Translations under genes and position numbers: made by a program
Assembly: GCA_021464245.1 (NCBI GenBank)
Contig: JADCRB010000068.1
Span: forward strand, 7,116,134 to 7,180,133
DNA from: Carallia brachiata
Taxonomy: Eukaryota > Streptophyta > Magnoliopsida > Malpighiales > Rhizophoraceae
Direction of reading: 5' to 3'
Length of the DNA stretch: 64,000 nucleotides
The notes under the pieces: generated by a model
The model's input: only the letters and a program-made list of their open reading frames with translations
Database searches by the model: none
Told to the model about the DNA's origin: nothing
Part shown: positions 12,305-22,600 of the stretch, piece by piece
Position numbering within the stretch: the stretch's first letter is position 1
Layout of the letters: every line of letters begins with the position of its first letter

Positions 12305-12525
12305 ATGTGATATTGTGCAACAATTGAATTGCTAAGTGTTGGCCCATAATCAAAGATATCATTTCAATTTCAATCCAATATCCTTATTCTTAGTATGCGT
12401 CACCAAAAAATTACAAGTGACCTGCATGATATTGTGGAACAATTGGATTGTCAAGGGTTGGCTCATAATCAAACATACCATTTCGAGTTCACTCCAATTT
12501 CCTTATTTGATAAGGATTTTGATGG
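12305..12525. repeat. Two diverged tandem units of about 125 bp
   Basis: The block tattgtgcaacaattgaatt ... cataatcaaagatatcattt at about 12,310 recurs as tattgtggaacaattggatt ... cataatcaaacataccattt at about 12,433. The second unit is read open as LHDIVEQLDCQGLAHNQTYH and further to 12,625 on the plus strand. I do not recognise a family, and the frame may simply be chance. Confidence 0.55.
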
Positions 12526-12767
12526 CGAATTTGGCGGAGGAGTGAAGTTGGGTTGGTTGTTGCAAAAGCAATTGGGTAATGGAAAGAGTTTGGGAATTAA
12601 TTTAACATTCAAACAAAATAAGTAATAGAAGGCTTAAAAATTAAAGGACATCAGAATTCAAGACTGCCTTATTGCTTCCCATGGTAAGGAAATTTCAAAA
12701 TTTGAATGTTGGGTTTTTTCTTCCTAGGTGAAAGAATTGCTGCTTAATTTCTAGTTATCATATTCAT

Positions 12768-13406
12768 GTTAATGCCATGGAATTAAGAACTGGACCGGAC
12801 CGGCCGGTTCAACCGGAAAAATTGGGAACCGGTCTTAAGTTCGGTCCGGTTCAAATCTAAAAATGGAATTCGGATCGAACCGGAAAAACCGGTCAAAAAC
12901 TGAGAAAACCAGGAAAATTGGGACCGGTTGAACCGATTCAATTTAAACCAAAAAATTTTAAATTATAATTTAACTTAAAACTTTATCTAAATTATAATTA
13001 AAATTCTAATTTTAATTAAAAATTCTAATTTAGTCCTCAATTAATTAAAATTTTCAATTTAATCTTTAAAATTTAAAAATTAATATTTAATCATTATTTA
13101 TAAATATTATTTTTTGAATTAATTTTTATAAATTATATTTTGTTAAATATACTAATTGTAATATCTTTAATGTATATAAATATTAATATAATTCTTAAAA
13201 TATACTTTATTTTAAATATTTATTATCATTTTTATATATATAACATTTTATTATAATATAAAGATATATTTAATTTTTATATATTTAATATTAAATACCG
13301 ATTTTACCGATTTAACCGCGGTTTTACCGGTCGAACCGGTTGAACTTTGAATCTCTTAACTTTTCAATTTAATGACCGGTTCGGTTCTGAGAATCTTTGT
13401 TAATGC
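12768..13406. mobile_element. Non-autonomous hAT-like MITE, copy 2
   Basis: The element occupies about 12,776-13,398 with 8-bp direct repeats GTTAATGC at 12,768-12,775 and 13,399-13,406. It begins CATGGAATTAAGAACTGGAC and ends GGTTCTGAGAATCTTT, with ACCGGT-rich sub-terminal regions and an AT-rich core. It is the inverted counterpart of the copy at 44.9 kb, the two aligning along their whole length. No coding capacity. Confidence 0.82.
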
Positions 13407-13409
13407 TTG

Positions 13410-15102
13410 AACACCATTTCACAGTAGATCGTTGACTTTCTCGATCCTAGTATGAGGCTAAATTTATGGCTAAATTTATGCCGTTTGGCAAATTTCGAAG
13501 AGAAAGGTTTCTGCACCATACATGCTAGTTATACCAAATTATCATACTTAAATCAACAAAAAAAAATTATTTATTAACAAAATAAACTATATTGAAAAAA
13601 TATGAAAGAGCAAAACTAAACATAAAATTAAAAGAGTGTTATCTAAGAACTAAAAAATGTAAATATCATATTTCATGTGCTAAAAATTCCTAAAAAAAAA
13701 AGATTGTTATACAAAATATTAATATCATTACATTTTTTTTAATAAGTGGTTGCATTTATTGATTTAAATATGATCCACTGATATAATTGGTAAATATAGG
13801 TACCAAACTTTTATGAATTTTGAATGATTAAATAACAGACTAAAACTAGCTTTTATTGATTTTCTAAGTCAACTTTCAAACAAGTTAAAAGAGTCAAGCC
13901 TAATTTAACTTATTAAAAAAGTTCTGAAACTAATCTCCTATCCAGTTCGAGCGAGGTATTATAAAATAGTTCTTAACGAACTTGTGGCTTTTTGCAGTCC
14001 TAACATACGGTGTCGTTATGGGACAAATTCAAGACGTGATGAGCCAGTTAATTAAGACATAAAAATTACATATAGAAGACGTTGCTCTGACAACACGTAT
14101 TGGACGAATTGATAGTGCTGATTCTTGAAAAGATTATTTCAATAATATTTGTTTTTTGGGAAGGATTATTTGAATAATATCAACCATTATGAATATTGAA
14201 AAAATTAATTCTCAATCATCTCTCGCTCTTAACCTATTATTCTAGGTTAACGTTACATGTCTCTCAATTTAAGGCATTTTGTATCCTTCCAGGATTTTAA
14301 ACTTTTGCAGCATAGAAAAAGCCGGTTTTGTCATATGCTAAAGATTGGAAGATTCATAATTAACCGGACCACGCTCTCAAAAAAAAAAAAAAAGAGAAAA
14401 AGAAATAGCTAGATCACAATCGTATATTATAGTTATTTTTGCTACCATATTAATGTATTTGTTAGGATAATTAGCATGAAATTGAATTTGATATCCCAAT
14501 TAATTGCTTACATTGTTCCAATTTTTTGTTATAAGATTACTAGCTTGTCGGCTTGAGACTTCTGTTAAATTTCATTTTAAGTCATGATTCATGATTCATT
14601 TTTATGTTGTAATCTCTCTAGTCGTGTTGATAATTTTACATTTTTAATTTATTGTGACCTTTTTGTTCTCAATCTAGCGCAATCTTTGTCTTTGCAATTG
14701 CTTAGAGATTGGATGTATGTGATTGAGATCAGTTAAAAGACGACAGCGTTTGTGTTTGCGTAATTGTATAGTTATTTTTTCGTGTTTATTTTTATACTTA
14801 TATTTTTTTTTTGTCTAAAACTGTATCTTTTTTTGAGGTTTATCTGCGTTACCAACAATAGGTTAGTCCAATAATTAAGAATTCTAAGCAAATTTATCTT
14901 TTCAATGCATAGAGGTTCGAAACCTACCAAGGACCTTGTTAGAAGGGGAATGCTAGTCTTCGGAGCCGCTTGGTTCATAATCTGCAATTGGAATTGGAAA
15001 TGAATGAAATGAGAAATGTAATGACTAACTTTAAAATATGTTTGGTTTACTTCGGACTGAAAATCCTTTTTTTTTTTTTAGCTATTTGCATTAGTTTGGA
15101 AT

Positions 15103-15146
<44 letters not shown>

Positions 15147-16160
15147 TAACTGCTTCCATTTCATCTCCCAATGGTCTCAAGGCCTATGATAATGTCCTAA
15201 ATGTTTTTGGACCTGTAAGTATTACATAAAATTATATTGTGTAGTGAGACCCCTTAAAAAATATATTTCTACTACTTCTTCAATATTTTATTCAAAGAAA
15301 ACAAATTTTGTTAGAATTGTAAACATTTTATGACTCAGAGATATGACTATTCATGCCTGTTATTGCATGAAAAGAAAATTAAAATACCAAAGCATCATTA
15401 TGTCGTTACAACAAAATTCGAATTTTATGCTGTGTAACTCTTCATTCAGTGACCTGATTACATCACGAACAAAGAATATTTCACTGCAACATTTAAGAGC
15501 TACGGCAGCGATCTCCTAAACTCAAAAAACTGCTGCATATAATTTTATGCAGCGATTCTCTGACTGCCTCGTATTAAGATTGGCGCATCAGTTACACGAG
15601 GTTATTGCAAAGAAAATAAAACCACATCATATAAATACTTAGACAACGACTCATGTTATCAATGACAACGATTCTGCAAATAAGGGCAGTTTTATAAATT
15701 ATACACGACGGTTTCTTAGTCAATGAACACGATATCAGTTTTATATTTTAATGGTTTTTAACAAACAAGTAGCAGTTTTATACAGCAATTTTTGGAGAAC
15801 AAGCAGCAGTTTACAAAAAACCATACTTTTTTATGGAGAATATGCAATTTTTTTTAAATTAGCATTATCAATTATGTAGCAGCTTTGAAAGAAAAAAGCG
15901 TAGTTTTCAAAACAACAAGCAGTGGATTATCTTATGTTTATACAACAGTTTTATTTTTCATGTCGCTTTTCTTTAGAAAAAAAATAAAATGAAAGTTTCT
16001 ACTGATTTCTAGCTTTACTTTCTAAAATATTATACACGTAACCTAAATTCTCATAAAGCGAGCCTTAACTCATACAATACAAAATATATACAAATTCAAA
16101 CAATCTTAAAAAAAAAAAAAAAACAGATTAACACTAACACAAGTCCTTTAATAAACTACC
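13410..16160. other. No recognisable gene
   Basis: AT-rich sequence with a (TA)n tract at about 15,106-15,142 and a weak tRNA-like B box (gaggttcgaaacc, 14,912-14,924). Between 15,460 and 15,960 the plus strand repeats motifs such as cagcag(t)ttt and acagcaattttt, suggesting a decayed simple repeat. No protein family signal on either strand. Confidence 0.45.
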
Positions 16161-16161
16161 G

Positions 16162-16672
16162 ATGGAGTTTATTATCATTGGAGTAAGCTATTTCATTGGT
16201 AGTTCGCTTCCAGAGAATGCAGCGTCTAGAGAAGGTAGTTGTGACGTGGCTTTGAGAAAGAAGGCTTTGACTTCCTTGGATGTTCTTAAGAGAAGAAGTA
16301 CTCTTGGTGAGAAGAGGTATTTCCACAAAACTAAAGGTACCGAAAATGTGAAAATTTCATTGATTGATGAAACCGGCAACGAGGATCTCCCAAAATTTAC
16401 TTACATTCCACAAAATATAATCTACCACAATGTATACTTGCACATCTCTCCGGCTCGGACTGCAGACTCTACTTGCATATCTAAACCTCAAGAGTGCCGT
16501 TTGGTTTTCTGTCAAGAATGTCCAATAGAGAGATTTAAAAATGACTACATTGTTGAAAAATGCAATGGATGTTTGATCAGAATGTTCATCAAAGAATACT
16601 GGAGAAAAATGTGGATGTGACGTGAAATGTGGAAATCGAGTAATACGGAGGGGTATTACGCGCAACTTGCAG
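16162..16672 (+). pseudogene. SUVR-type histone-lysine methyltransferase fragment
   Basis: SUVR proteins are plant SET-domain enzymes acting on histone H3. The open frame reads KGTENVKISLIDETGNEDLP and KFTYIPQNIIYHNVYLHIS, the stretch just before the Cys-rich pre-SET domain in SUVR1/2/4-like proteins. It then skips to VFCQECPIER and FIKEYWRK. The roughly 40 residues in between, which hold most zinc-binding cysteines in the family, are missing. After an A-run at 16,605-16,609 the frame shifts by one, and the shifted frame continues KCGCDVKCGNRVIRRGITRN, LQ up to donor GTATAA at 16,673. This is one exon or several joined pieces of a gene with an internal deletion, an extra base and no SET domain. 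No activity is expected. Confidence 0.8.
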
Positions 16673-16791
16673 GTATAATAATTTATGCAATCACTTATAC
16701 TAGAAAAAGATTAATATTAAAATTAAAGTTGCTAGAATTCAAAAACAACAGTGATGGAAAAGGCAAAGAGAAAATAATTTTAGAATTTTAC

Positions 16792-16984
16792 CTGTTAAAC
16801 TAATTATACTTAAATCATCATCAAGATTTTCACAATCTATGTACTGTATCAAAAAAAAAAATTAGTTATTCGTAAAAACCAAATCTAATAAAAGATTAAT
16901 ATTTATACGTAATGAACTTACCGAAGTCTTCCTAGGATATGTCAACAGCACAACATTACTCTTACCTTCGTCATCAACGATCAT
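16792..16984 (-). pseudogene. Unrecognised 'NLDD' family, exons 1 and 2, copy C
   Basis: Exon 1 (16,984-16,922, 21 codons) reads MIVDDEGKSNVVLLTYPRKT, S before GTAAGTTC. Exon 2 (16,843-16,792) reads YIDCENLDDDLSIISLT before GTAAAA and follows the acceptor GATACAG. Both exons are open, but exon 1 is shorter than in copy A. The leader cctcccgtcc and catcatcactgctt matches copies A and B. This is part of the partial S1 copy C, which continues to about 18,490. Confidence 0.5.
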
Positions 16985-18490
16985 GACCAAGCAGTGATGA
17001 TGTCAATCTTTATAAAACACTCCTTGAAAGTGGACGGGAGGAGACTATAAGAGGATTGAGGAGACTCAAGCAATTTGAGTACTAAGATTCAAGTAACTAT
17101 CATATTGTGTCAGTGATTCAAAGTAAAGCAAAGTGGCTTTTTCGTTGTTCCTCGAAGTTAAATAGGATGACAGATGATGCTTTAGTTATAATGGAAGCAA
17201 AATACGAGATCTTGGTTGTTTAGATTAGGATCTGAAAATATTTATATGTTTTAACGAAATTTGGGGCAGTTATGCTTGACCAGTTCGGAGCTAAAATATT
17301 TGAAGACAAACGAAAAACAAAAAAATAAAAAAATAAAAAAAAAGAACAAGGAAGATTTTTTTAGCTCGTCTTTATAGAATTTAAAATATAACCAAATAAT
17401 TTTCAAAAAGAAAAGAATTTAAAAAAAAAATGTAACTAAATATTGAACCATCTCTCCCTGCAATATCTCTCAGGCGAAAGTTTGGTGAGCAAAAGGAAAA
17501 GGAAAACTAAAGAAGCTTAAAGAAGGAAGCTGAGAGCAGTCAGTTTTGTAATTGAGATCTTCCTTATCTTATCAATTTATTATGCTTAAACACAGCCTAA
17601 TAGATAGGATCATCCTAGACTTAAAAATCGGCAATATTATTAATGGAACAGTTCAAAGAAAGAGACTTTTATTAGGAAAAAAGAACACAGAGAGAGAGAA
17701 ATTTGATAGAAATGTATAGATTCATTTGCTTCAAAATTTAATTTTAACTCTAAGATAAGTATTATCCGAATATCTTGACCAAATCTCATCATCAAGGACG
17801 ATGGATGTTGGCTAGATCTTCTCCAAATCCTGCAACAAGAAAGATTTGTTTGTCCCCAATAACAGATTTCATATTATCTCATCATCAAAATTTAAACAAT
17901 TCTCTGACCAAAAAAAAAAAAAAAATTTAAACAATTCAGTGCTTAGTCAATAATACCACCTCGAAAATCTCTCTACTTGGTCAACAAGTTTACAGCTCAT
18001 GCCAACAGCAACAAGTAGCAATTCTGTTCCACTCAATAATATTTAATATTTTATTTATTTCTTGTTTTTCATGAATTCAACACATAACATTCTGTTACTA
18101 AGTTGAAGTTATTTGATTATTTGGACAATGAAGAACGATCCTTGGACGAAGCTATTTGTGGTTGGTCCTTTTCCAGAACTAGTTATCACCATTGGAGTTT
18201 GGAGAAATTTCGAAATTCATTTTTTTCCGGATACTAAGGAGGTGGGAGACGAAATGACCTCACATGACCATCTCTTGCTTGTGTTTGATCCCATAGCGAA
18301 AATAAATAGAGTAATTCCCAGTAATAAGGTGCAGTTATTATTATTATTATTATACGCAAAGATTGTTTTTGGATAATTCAATCCTTATAAACTAAAATTT
18401 CAAAGACTGAAAACAGATAATTATAATACAAGTGTTCATTAAATTTAAAAATAACTTGACATTTAATATATAATTTCATATTTATCACTA
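16985..18490. repeat. Segmental duplication S1, copy C (partial)
   Basis: The leader block of the NLDD-type gene (17,000-17,090) and the distal block aactaaaatttcaaagactg (18,387-18,480) match copies A and B. The middle is unlike them and holds unrelated pieces, including a direct repeat aaaatttaaacaattc (17,887-17,902 and 17,922-17,937) around a 19-bp poly(A) insert. Confidence 0.6.
18113..18376 (+). pseudogene. Possible F-box-associated domain fragment
   Basis: The frame reads IIWTMKNDPWTKLFVVGPFP, ELVITIGVWRNFEIHF, then LLLVFDPIAKINRVI. The order W-x-MK ... SWTKL-like ... GFWKNGE-like ... LVLYDP-like is typical of the C-terminal interaction region of plant F-box proteins, which select targets for ubiquitination. 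No F-box is present, and the frame runs into a TTA repeat shared with S1 copies. This is a fragment at best. The match is by eye and modest, so the call could be wrong. Confidence 0.38.
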
Positions 18491-20430
18491 ATTAGGTTTT
18501 AAACCTGCGCGATGTGCGGTGTTTTCAATTTGTGATACAATATAAAAATTTTAGCACAAAAATTAAAAATTAAAAAAACTAACAAAATAGTGCATTTATA
18601 GAACTAAACTTTGCTACTCTCTTGCCTCATCTTCAACCTATCAAATTAAACTGAGAGAATATATCGGTTTCATAGTAAACTTCAAGAATGCTAGAAAGTA
18701 ATAAATTTATTACCCAACAAATTTATTAATCACTGTCTACAGCTCCAAAAGGAACTTTAATGGCAGCCAACTAATGCATGTACAAAAGCGCCTAAAATGT
18801 GCCTTTGCACCTCCCGCCCTCGTGAACACTTGTTCATATAGTTTCCTATAAATCAATTAAACAAATGTCATATATGTTCATTTATAAAGTTTTTAAAACC
18901 TCTGTTCCTTTTTCATGTGAAATTTTGTTCCTTCCTTTACTTGTCTTTCTTTTAAAAATATACTAACAATCCCAAGCTTAGTCATCTATAAAAGAGGGCC
19001 ATAAGGGTCCTCCTTTAATTTAATTTTATAAGATTGGTGCATCACTGTCATAATGTTTGCTTCGTATGATACATAAATATACTGATACACATGGCAGAGG
19101 AAGGGAATTAAGGTTTTCAAAATCAAGATCCTACCTAAAATTGATTTTAGATATTACAGATAGTATAATTGTAAGACTTTATTAAAAATAAAGAAAAAAT
19201 AAATTTTAATTTATACTAAAATATATAATTTGCAATTAAGTATTTTATACATATCAATTTCCTAATTATGAGAAGAATTATAATAATTCTATTCTTGTAT
19301 AAAAGAAAAATAGCATTTTCCTTCTTTACAGTCTTCATAAAATAATTTTCATAAGTTAAAACTTTTTTAATCTAATTATTTACTTCTCTATATTTTTATT
19401 TTTAAATTTAAACAAAAACATATCTTTATAATTTTGTTGTATTATTAACAAGAATGAGTTTCAACTTAAAAATTTATTATAAAGTAAATGAGATTTGTAA
19501 GATTAGATCGAAATTTAATTGATCCTTTAATTTGGGTCTTGACTTTAACAAAATCCTATCTCAAAAAGATTTTATTACGATTTGAATTGTTAGCTTAATA
19601 TATGATCGTTAGATCATAAGATCCTACAGTTCCCATTAAGATTTTAACAATTATGAAGGGGATGGCGAGACGGAGGAGGAGTCTATGTTGGGTCCCTAAA
19701 ATTATGAACGAACCAGATGATACCACATATATAACTATTTTGAAATTTTTTAATTTTTTTTCCATACTAATATGTGTCGGTAGTTATTATTTTACTCACA
19801 TTTTTAGTATACTTCATTTAATGTTACATCATAAAAATTTATATTTTATTTCTTATTTATAATAGACTCAATTTATTATACAATATAAATTACAAATAAA
19901 TTATACTTATAAAAAATATAAGTGAAATTAGCATGTCTAATATATTTTACTAACTTTGACAAGTTCACCTAGCATATCAATTAGTTTAAAAACCCTCAAC
20001 AAATGGAATAAAACTCATCCAATCCTAAAATTATGCTACCACTAAGCCACTTCCCATGCTCCTTTGCTAGAAATAAGGAAATTAAAACCAACAATCACAA
20101 TCAACTGTATATCGTACAATTAAAAGACGAATAATGATAAAACACAGTAATTATGCCTCACGACTTTTTGCGACTTCCATTCAGAGTAAAAACTCCTTGC
20201 CTACATGCCTACGTGACACATTTTTCTGACCTTTTTTTTTTTTCAAAATTATTATTTAAAATAATATTGAGTATGTTTAAGATCACACCAAGTATTACTT
20301 ATGATTGTCTTTTTTGTTATAAAAGTTATATTTAATATAACACTAAATATTAATTACAATTAATTTTTTTTAATTAGTTTTTATAACAAAAAAATGGTAC
20401 CCAAACCAAAAACCATGGAAAAGAAACACT
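18490..20430. other. No recognisable gene
   Basis: AT-rich sequence without family signals, tandem repeats or element ends that I can support. Confidence 0.5.
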
Positions 20431-20440
20431 CTCAGCAAAG

Positions 20441-20594
20441 GAGATCCATCATCGTCCCTTCTGGAACATCCAATAAAATTGGAACGATACAGAAAAGATT
20501 AACATGACCCCTGCGTATGGATGACACATACAAATTGAGAAATGCTCCAAATTTTTGATTAATCACAAAAAAAAAAAAAAAGAGATCCATCATC
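20441..20594 (+). pseudogene. Retroposed U6 snRNA pseudogene with poly(A) tail and target duplication
   Basis: Positions 20,454-20,556 (103 bp) match plant U6 spliceosomal RNA along its full length: GTCCCTTCTGGAACATCC, ATAAAATTGGAACGATACAG, ATTAACATGACCCCTGCG, GGATGACAC and CCAAATTTTT. Several fixed positions are changed, including the ACAGAGA box, here ACAGAAA. Upstream there is neither the plant USE (RTCCCACATCG) nor a TATA box. The copy is followed by gattaatcac, then about 15 A. It is bracketed by an exact 13-bp direct repeat GAGATCCATCATC at 20,441-20,453, abutting the first U6 base, and at 20,582-20,594. That combination shows reverse transcription and LINE-type insertion, not an active gene. 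Confidence 0.9.
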
Positions 20595-21418
20595 CACGTA
20601 AACAGGTTGGGAGGAGTTGGTTCGTGCAATTCGTTTCATATATCGTTAGCCTTAAAATACCAATACTTTAGTAGAGAAAGCTTCAGTCATGTTCTCAAGT
20701 TGGAGAGGAGAAATTCGACAACAATTTGAATATTCCAAATATTCCAAAAACCAAAGCATAAGGCTGGGACCTGGCTTGGTCACACTGCCGGCCTTTAGCA
20801 GTAAACTCTTGAGAGTTCTGAACAAAAACACTTGACACCCAAAAACCCTCTTTTTTTTTTTTTTTTTTTCTTTTTAATAGCAAAAGGAGAAAGAGGGAGA
20901 GACAACAAATAAAAAACAAACTAAGTAGTGAGTACTATCTACCCCGGGGTAACGCTAACCCAATCAAATCACGAAAGAGAAGCTTTTGCATTCGATGAGG
21001 AGGAGAGTCCCAAATTTGGCATTGACATGATGAGGAAATACCCAAATCAGCACAATAATTAACGTAAAACATAATAATTAATCAACATGGCGGGTACCCT
21101 TCTCTTTCAGCATCTTTTTCTTTCATTTAATTATATACTATTTATATTACTTTCTTTTTCATGAATGGACCATAATTGATATTTTTTTTTTCAAGTTCTC
21201 AATTAAATGTATTTTGGCAGCGGGATGGTAGAACCCTAGCCTATGCCTATGTAAGTTCTAAGTTTCTCCATTTTAAGATTATTTATTTATTTATTTATTT
21301 TGTCTTTTGAGGGAAAGTTGATGTCATCTCTGATTATGGGATTCCATATACGAAAGACTTGCTTGGCCCCCTTTTTTTTCGTTAGCTCTTCTTGTTTTTT
21401 TTTTTTAAACTGCATAAA

Positions 21419-21613
21419 TTATATTTGTAACATTCTTGAAAAAAGAGCACCCAATAAAAACACCATCACTAATGTTCTATCCATCATAGAGCTACACAGA
21501 GAAAAAGAGCCGTCAAGGGCATAAGCTCTGCAACAACACATTCCAACAATTAGGAAAAAAACAACAGCAGCAAAAACCAAAGCCCTAACTTGATTTGAAT
21601 GGCGTATGTCCAA
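21419..21613 (-). CDS. Hypothetical 64-residue secreted or membrane peptide (weak)
   Basis: The frame codes MDIRHSNQVR, a hydrophobic stretch LVFAAVVFFLIVGMCCC, a short polar linker, and a second hydrophobic end LVMVFLLGALF. A signal peptide plus C-terminal hydrophobic tail is the layout of small GPI-anchored plant peptides, but the linker has no Pro/Ala/Ser/Thr-rich arabinogalactan region, and I recognise no family. A possible splice acceptor, TTGTTGCAG, lies inside the frame. It could equally be a chance frame. Confidence 0.2.
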   Translation of the reverse strand: MDIRHSNQVRALVFAAVVFFLIVGMCCCRAYALDGSFSLCSSMMDRTLVMVFLLGALFSRMLQI

Positions 21614-21797
21614 ACATGGACATCAACCCATCAAACGAGAGATGGCCAATAAGCAACACAAAACTATTAGCTGAAGAATCTAGAAAAGCAGCAAGGCAAT
21701 GAACGAACACCGACAATCACCAAACATGATTCCCAAGTGCTCATTATCCTCCTGTTCCATCTGTTCCATAAGCCTGCTTAGTACCTCCTCTTCATCG

Positions 21798-22600
21798 TGT
21801 TGGGTCTTGGGTCTCTTCCTATGTGAAGAAATCTCAAATTAGAATCTATTTAGGTCTTGAGTTCCTTTTTATGTGAAGAAATCCTAAGTTATATTGTGTT
21901 TAGTGTAGTCTAATGAGAGGTATTTTGGTCTATAGCGCAAAATACATAATTAGAGTATAAATATATGTGTAGGTTGCTGGAAAAGCTAATTTTGAGAGAG
22001 AGAGAGAGAGAGACTGTAGAATAAAGAGAAAGAGAGAGTTGTGGCTGGTAGAAATTTTTTTAACTTGAGGCAGTCATTTTTTACTTCACGATCGAAAGGC
22101 AAGTCGTGGTCCAATCAAGGCGAAATTCGATAGGCTGATAGAGAACAAATAGTACTTGATTTTGAACAGTAGAGGTTGGGTTTCGCTGACTGTAAATTGT
22201 GTTTTTATCAGTTTTCGTGGGTTTGTATTTTGGGCAGTTTTTCTGCGTGCAATTTTGGTCAACCTTGCAATCGAAAGATAATTTGTGGTCTGATCGAGCT
22301 GATTTTTGGCCAGTAAGTAGGAGACACATATATCTTGATTGTGGATGGTTGGATCATCGTTTGGAGTTCTACAAGAGTAGGTTTTAGGGTCAGAACCAGG
22401 ACACGGATTTCTGGCAATACTCTGTTCTCTCGTCTGTGGTAGTTTTGGTAAAACTATGTTGATGGACAGTCATCCGTAGTCCGATTGAACTGAAATTTGG
22501 TCAACTGATAAGGAACATCTGGAAGTTCAGTTTGAATTGTTAGATTGTCATTTTGAGGTTTACATCTTCAATTGTTATTGACAAAACATAGCTGGTTTGT
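21798..22600 (+). repeat. Promoter/LTR-like region with three diverged internal units
   Basis: The region starts TGTTGGGTCTTGGGTCTCTT, has a TATA-like tataaatata at about 21,956 and a GA-rich leader. It then contains three related blocks: gtggtccaatcaaggcgaaa (22,108), gtggtctgatcgagctgatt (22,285) and tagtccgattgaactgaaat (22,477). Each is followed by a ...ggccag/ggtcaactgata/agtagg motif and a ttgaa/ttgtgga-type stretch. This looks like a decayed LTR or leader of a retrotransposon, but I find no matching second LTR, primer-binding site or coding region. Confidence 0.35.

Noticed and set aside
16162..16672. A functional small histone methyltransferase
   Set aside because: No SET domain, most pre-SET cysteines missing, and a frameshift before the conserved CGC motif.
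18113..18376. An intact F-box gene
   Set aside because: No F-box is present and the frame ends in simple-sequence repeat; kept only as a doubtful fragment.
20454..20556. Active U6 snRNA gene
   Set aside because: No USE or TATA box upstream, a changed ACAGAGA box, and a poly(A) tail with target duplication show that it is a retroposed copy.
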